From Fibrobacter sp. (GTDB taxonomy: Bacteria > Fibrobacterota > Fibrobacteria > Fibrobacterales > Fibrobacteraceae): a stretch of 7,235 nucleotides of DNA. The notes under the pieces were generated by a model, which saw only the letters and a list, made by a program, of their open reading frames with translations, had not been told where the DNA came from and made no database searches. Made by a program: the position numbers and the translations under genes. How positions within the stretch are numbered: position 1 is the stretch's first letter; each line of letters opens with the position of its first letter. Shown one piece after another: positions 6,359-7,235 of the stretch. The stretch spans positions 1 to 7,235 of the forward strand of contig DUVD01000106.1 of the NCBI GenBank assembly GCA_012841225.1. The letters are read 5' to 3'.

Positions 6359-6829
6359 ATGCAACACTTTATTTCTAAAGAAGGTTTTGAGAAAATCGAA
6401 GCCGAGTGGAAACGCCTAAAGCAAATTGAACGTCCTGCCATGCAAAAACAAGTCAGCGATGCGGCTGCCGAAGGCGATCGTTCAGAAAATGCGGCCTACA
6501 CCTATGGTAAAATGCGCCTACGCGAAATTGATCAGCGCTTAAGGAAACTTGATAAAGTCCTCGATCACGCCAGAGTGGTCGAAACAAAAGCCCCTACAGA
6601 CGGCTCCATTCGCTTTGGCGCTCAAATTGAGCTTAAACAAGATAAAATCGGTAAAATAAAAAACTTTTCTATTGTGGGCAGCGAAGAAATAGACCCGCTT
6701 AATGGCAAAATCAGCATGAAATCGCCAATGGGAATCGCTCTCCTCGGCAAAAAAGAGGGAGAGCGCATTAGCGTTAACACTCCACGTGGCGAAGTTATTT
6801 ACTTGATTACAGGAGTCCAATACTCGTGA
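6359..6829 (+). CDS. greB: Transcript cleavage factor GreB
   Basis: Binds the RNA polymerase secondary channel and stimulates cleavage of backtracked transcripts. At 156 aa it has the normal family length. Residues 1-75 form the antiparallel coiled coil. Its tip EGDRSENAAY carries the two acidic residues that position the catalytic metal (D40, E43). The DRSEN tip and the YGKMRLREIDQRLRKLDK continuation match GreB (GreA has DLSEN and a different helix). Residues about 80-156 are the FKBP-like C-terminal domain (SPMGIALLGKKEGE). ATG 6359 follows an A+T-only leader with no Shine-Dalgarno. It is divergent from the DUF2062-DUF1015 gene across 44 bp and overlaps tatD by 4 bp, so the two are cotranscribed. 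Confidence 0.95.
   Translation: MQHFISKEGFEKIEAEWKRLKQIERPAMQKQVSDAAAEGDRSENAAYTYGKMRLREIDQRLRKLDKVLDHARVVETKAPTDGSIRFGAQIELKQDKIGKIKNFSIVGSEEIDPLNGKISMKSPMGIALLGKKEGERISVNTPRGEVIYLITGVQYS
6811..6815 (+). promoter_or_regulatory. Shine-Dalgarno deciding the tatD GTG start
   Basis: AGGAG ends 10 nt before GTG at 6826, inside the greB 3' end. It supports the GTG, which overlaps the greB TGA, as the tatD start. Confidence 0.6.
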
Positions 6830-7235
6830 TTGCTTTTATAGATACGCACTGCCACTTAGACACTTACGAAGAACAAACTAAAGAGTCTTTTGAAGCACTC
6901 TGGGCTAAAATGGGATCAAAACCAGAAGCAATGATTCAAGTCGCCTGCGATCCTAAAGAATTTGAATACGCCAAAAACATTTCCGAAAAATATAAATTCA
7001 TTTACGCTGCCTATGGCATTCATCCTCATCACGTAGAGTCTTTTACTCCCGAACAAGAAGCCCTCTTGCGGGTTTATTTAGATCACCCTAAAGCCATTGC
7101 CTGTGGTGAATTTGGTTTAGACTACCATTATGGGGCAAGCACCAAGGCCGCTCAACGCACTTTGTTTGAAAAGCAAATAGAAATTGGCATTGAAAAGAAA
7201 AAGCCGCTTGTACTTCACCTGCGCGAGGCCGAAAA
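6826..7235 (+). CDS. tatD: TatD-family metal-dependent nuclease (C-terminus cut by window)
   Basis: TatD proteins are TIM-barrel metal-dependent DNases linked to DNA repair and fragment degradation in the cytoplasm. The frame opens at GTG 6826, whose bases overlap the greB stop (GTGA), and runs open for 136 codons to the window end, about half the usual length of roughly 255-260 residues. Visible metal-site motifs are FIDTHCHLD (4-12, with H8 and H10), GIHPHH (64-69), GEFGLDYH (94-101, with metal-bridging E95) and LVLHLREAE (128-136, with H131). AGGAG precedes the start. It is cotranscribed with greB. The family call is certain; the exact substrate of this member is not known, so the symbol is at family level. 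Confidence 0.93.
   Translation, partial: MIAFIDTHCHLDTYEEQTKESFEALWAKMGSKPEAMIQVACDPKEFEYAKNISEKYKFIYAAYGIHPHHVESFTPEQEALLRVYLDHPKAIACGEFGLDYHYGASTKAAQRTLFEKQIEIGIEKKKPLVLHLREAE

Noticed and set aside
6539..6820. Minus-strand frame opposite greB
   Set aside because: It is fully covered by greB, which has clear family motifs; the opposite frame has no domain signal.

Overview
The window reads as a compact, low-to-moderate G+C chromosomal segment of a Gram-negative-type bacterium. It is almost wholly coding: seven genes, a longest non-coding gap of about 74 bp, and no RNA genes, insertion sequences or CRISPR. The lineage cannot be fixed from this stretch. The LepA wording, a DUF1015 protein, a lysine-rich histone-H1-like protein and mostly Shine-Dalgarno-less starts at the first genes of transcription units fit the FCB/PVC part of the tree (Fibrobacterota, Bacteroidota, Verrucomicrobiota, Lentisphaerota, Chlamydiota-like groups) better than Enterobacteria or Firmicutes. 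This is an inference.

Layout, left to right. On the minus strand are an unfinished gene for a lysine/alanine/proline-repeat protein with a DksA/TraR-type four-cysteine zinc finger and an acidic tail (1-1199) and, one base upstream of it, a signal-peptide-bearing cyclophilin (1201-1734). A 74-bp divergent intergenic region with a 9-bp-arm inverted repeat separates these from a plus-strand lep-type operon: lepA (EF4, 1809-3629) and, one base later, a signal-peptidase-I-like gene (3631-4461). That gene keeps the serine motif but has arginine where the catalytic lysine should be. Converging on it from the right is a minus-strand gene (4473-6314) that fuses a membrane DUF2062 domain to a complete DUF1015 domain. 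After a 44-bp divergent gap come greB (6359-6829) and a tatD-type nuclease (from 6826, cut by the window end), which overlap by 4 bp.

Together the genes are mostly housekeeping: translation (LepA), transcription elongation (GreB), protein export and folding (signal-peptidase homologue, exported cyclophilin), nucleic-acid metabolism (TatD) and chromosome architecture or transcription (H1-like zinc-finger protein). No clear mobile or defence system is seen. The points most worth following are the H1-like/DksA-finger architecture with its 36-bp coding repeats, the Lys-to-Arg LepB in the canonical lepA-lepB position, and the DUF2062-DUF1015 fusion with an internal ribosome-binding site placed to release a stand-alone DUF1015 protein.
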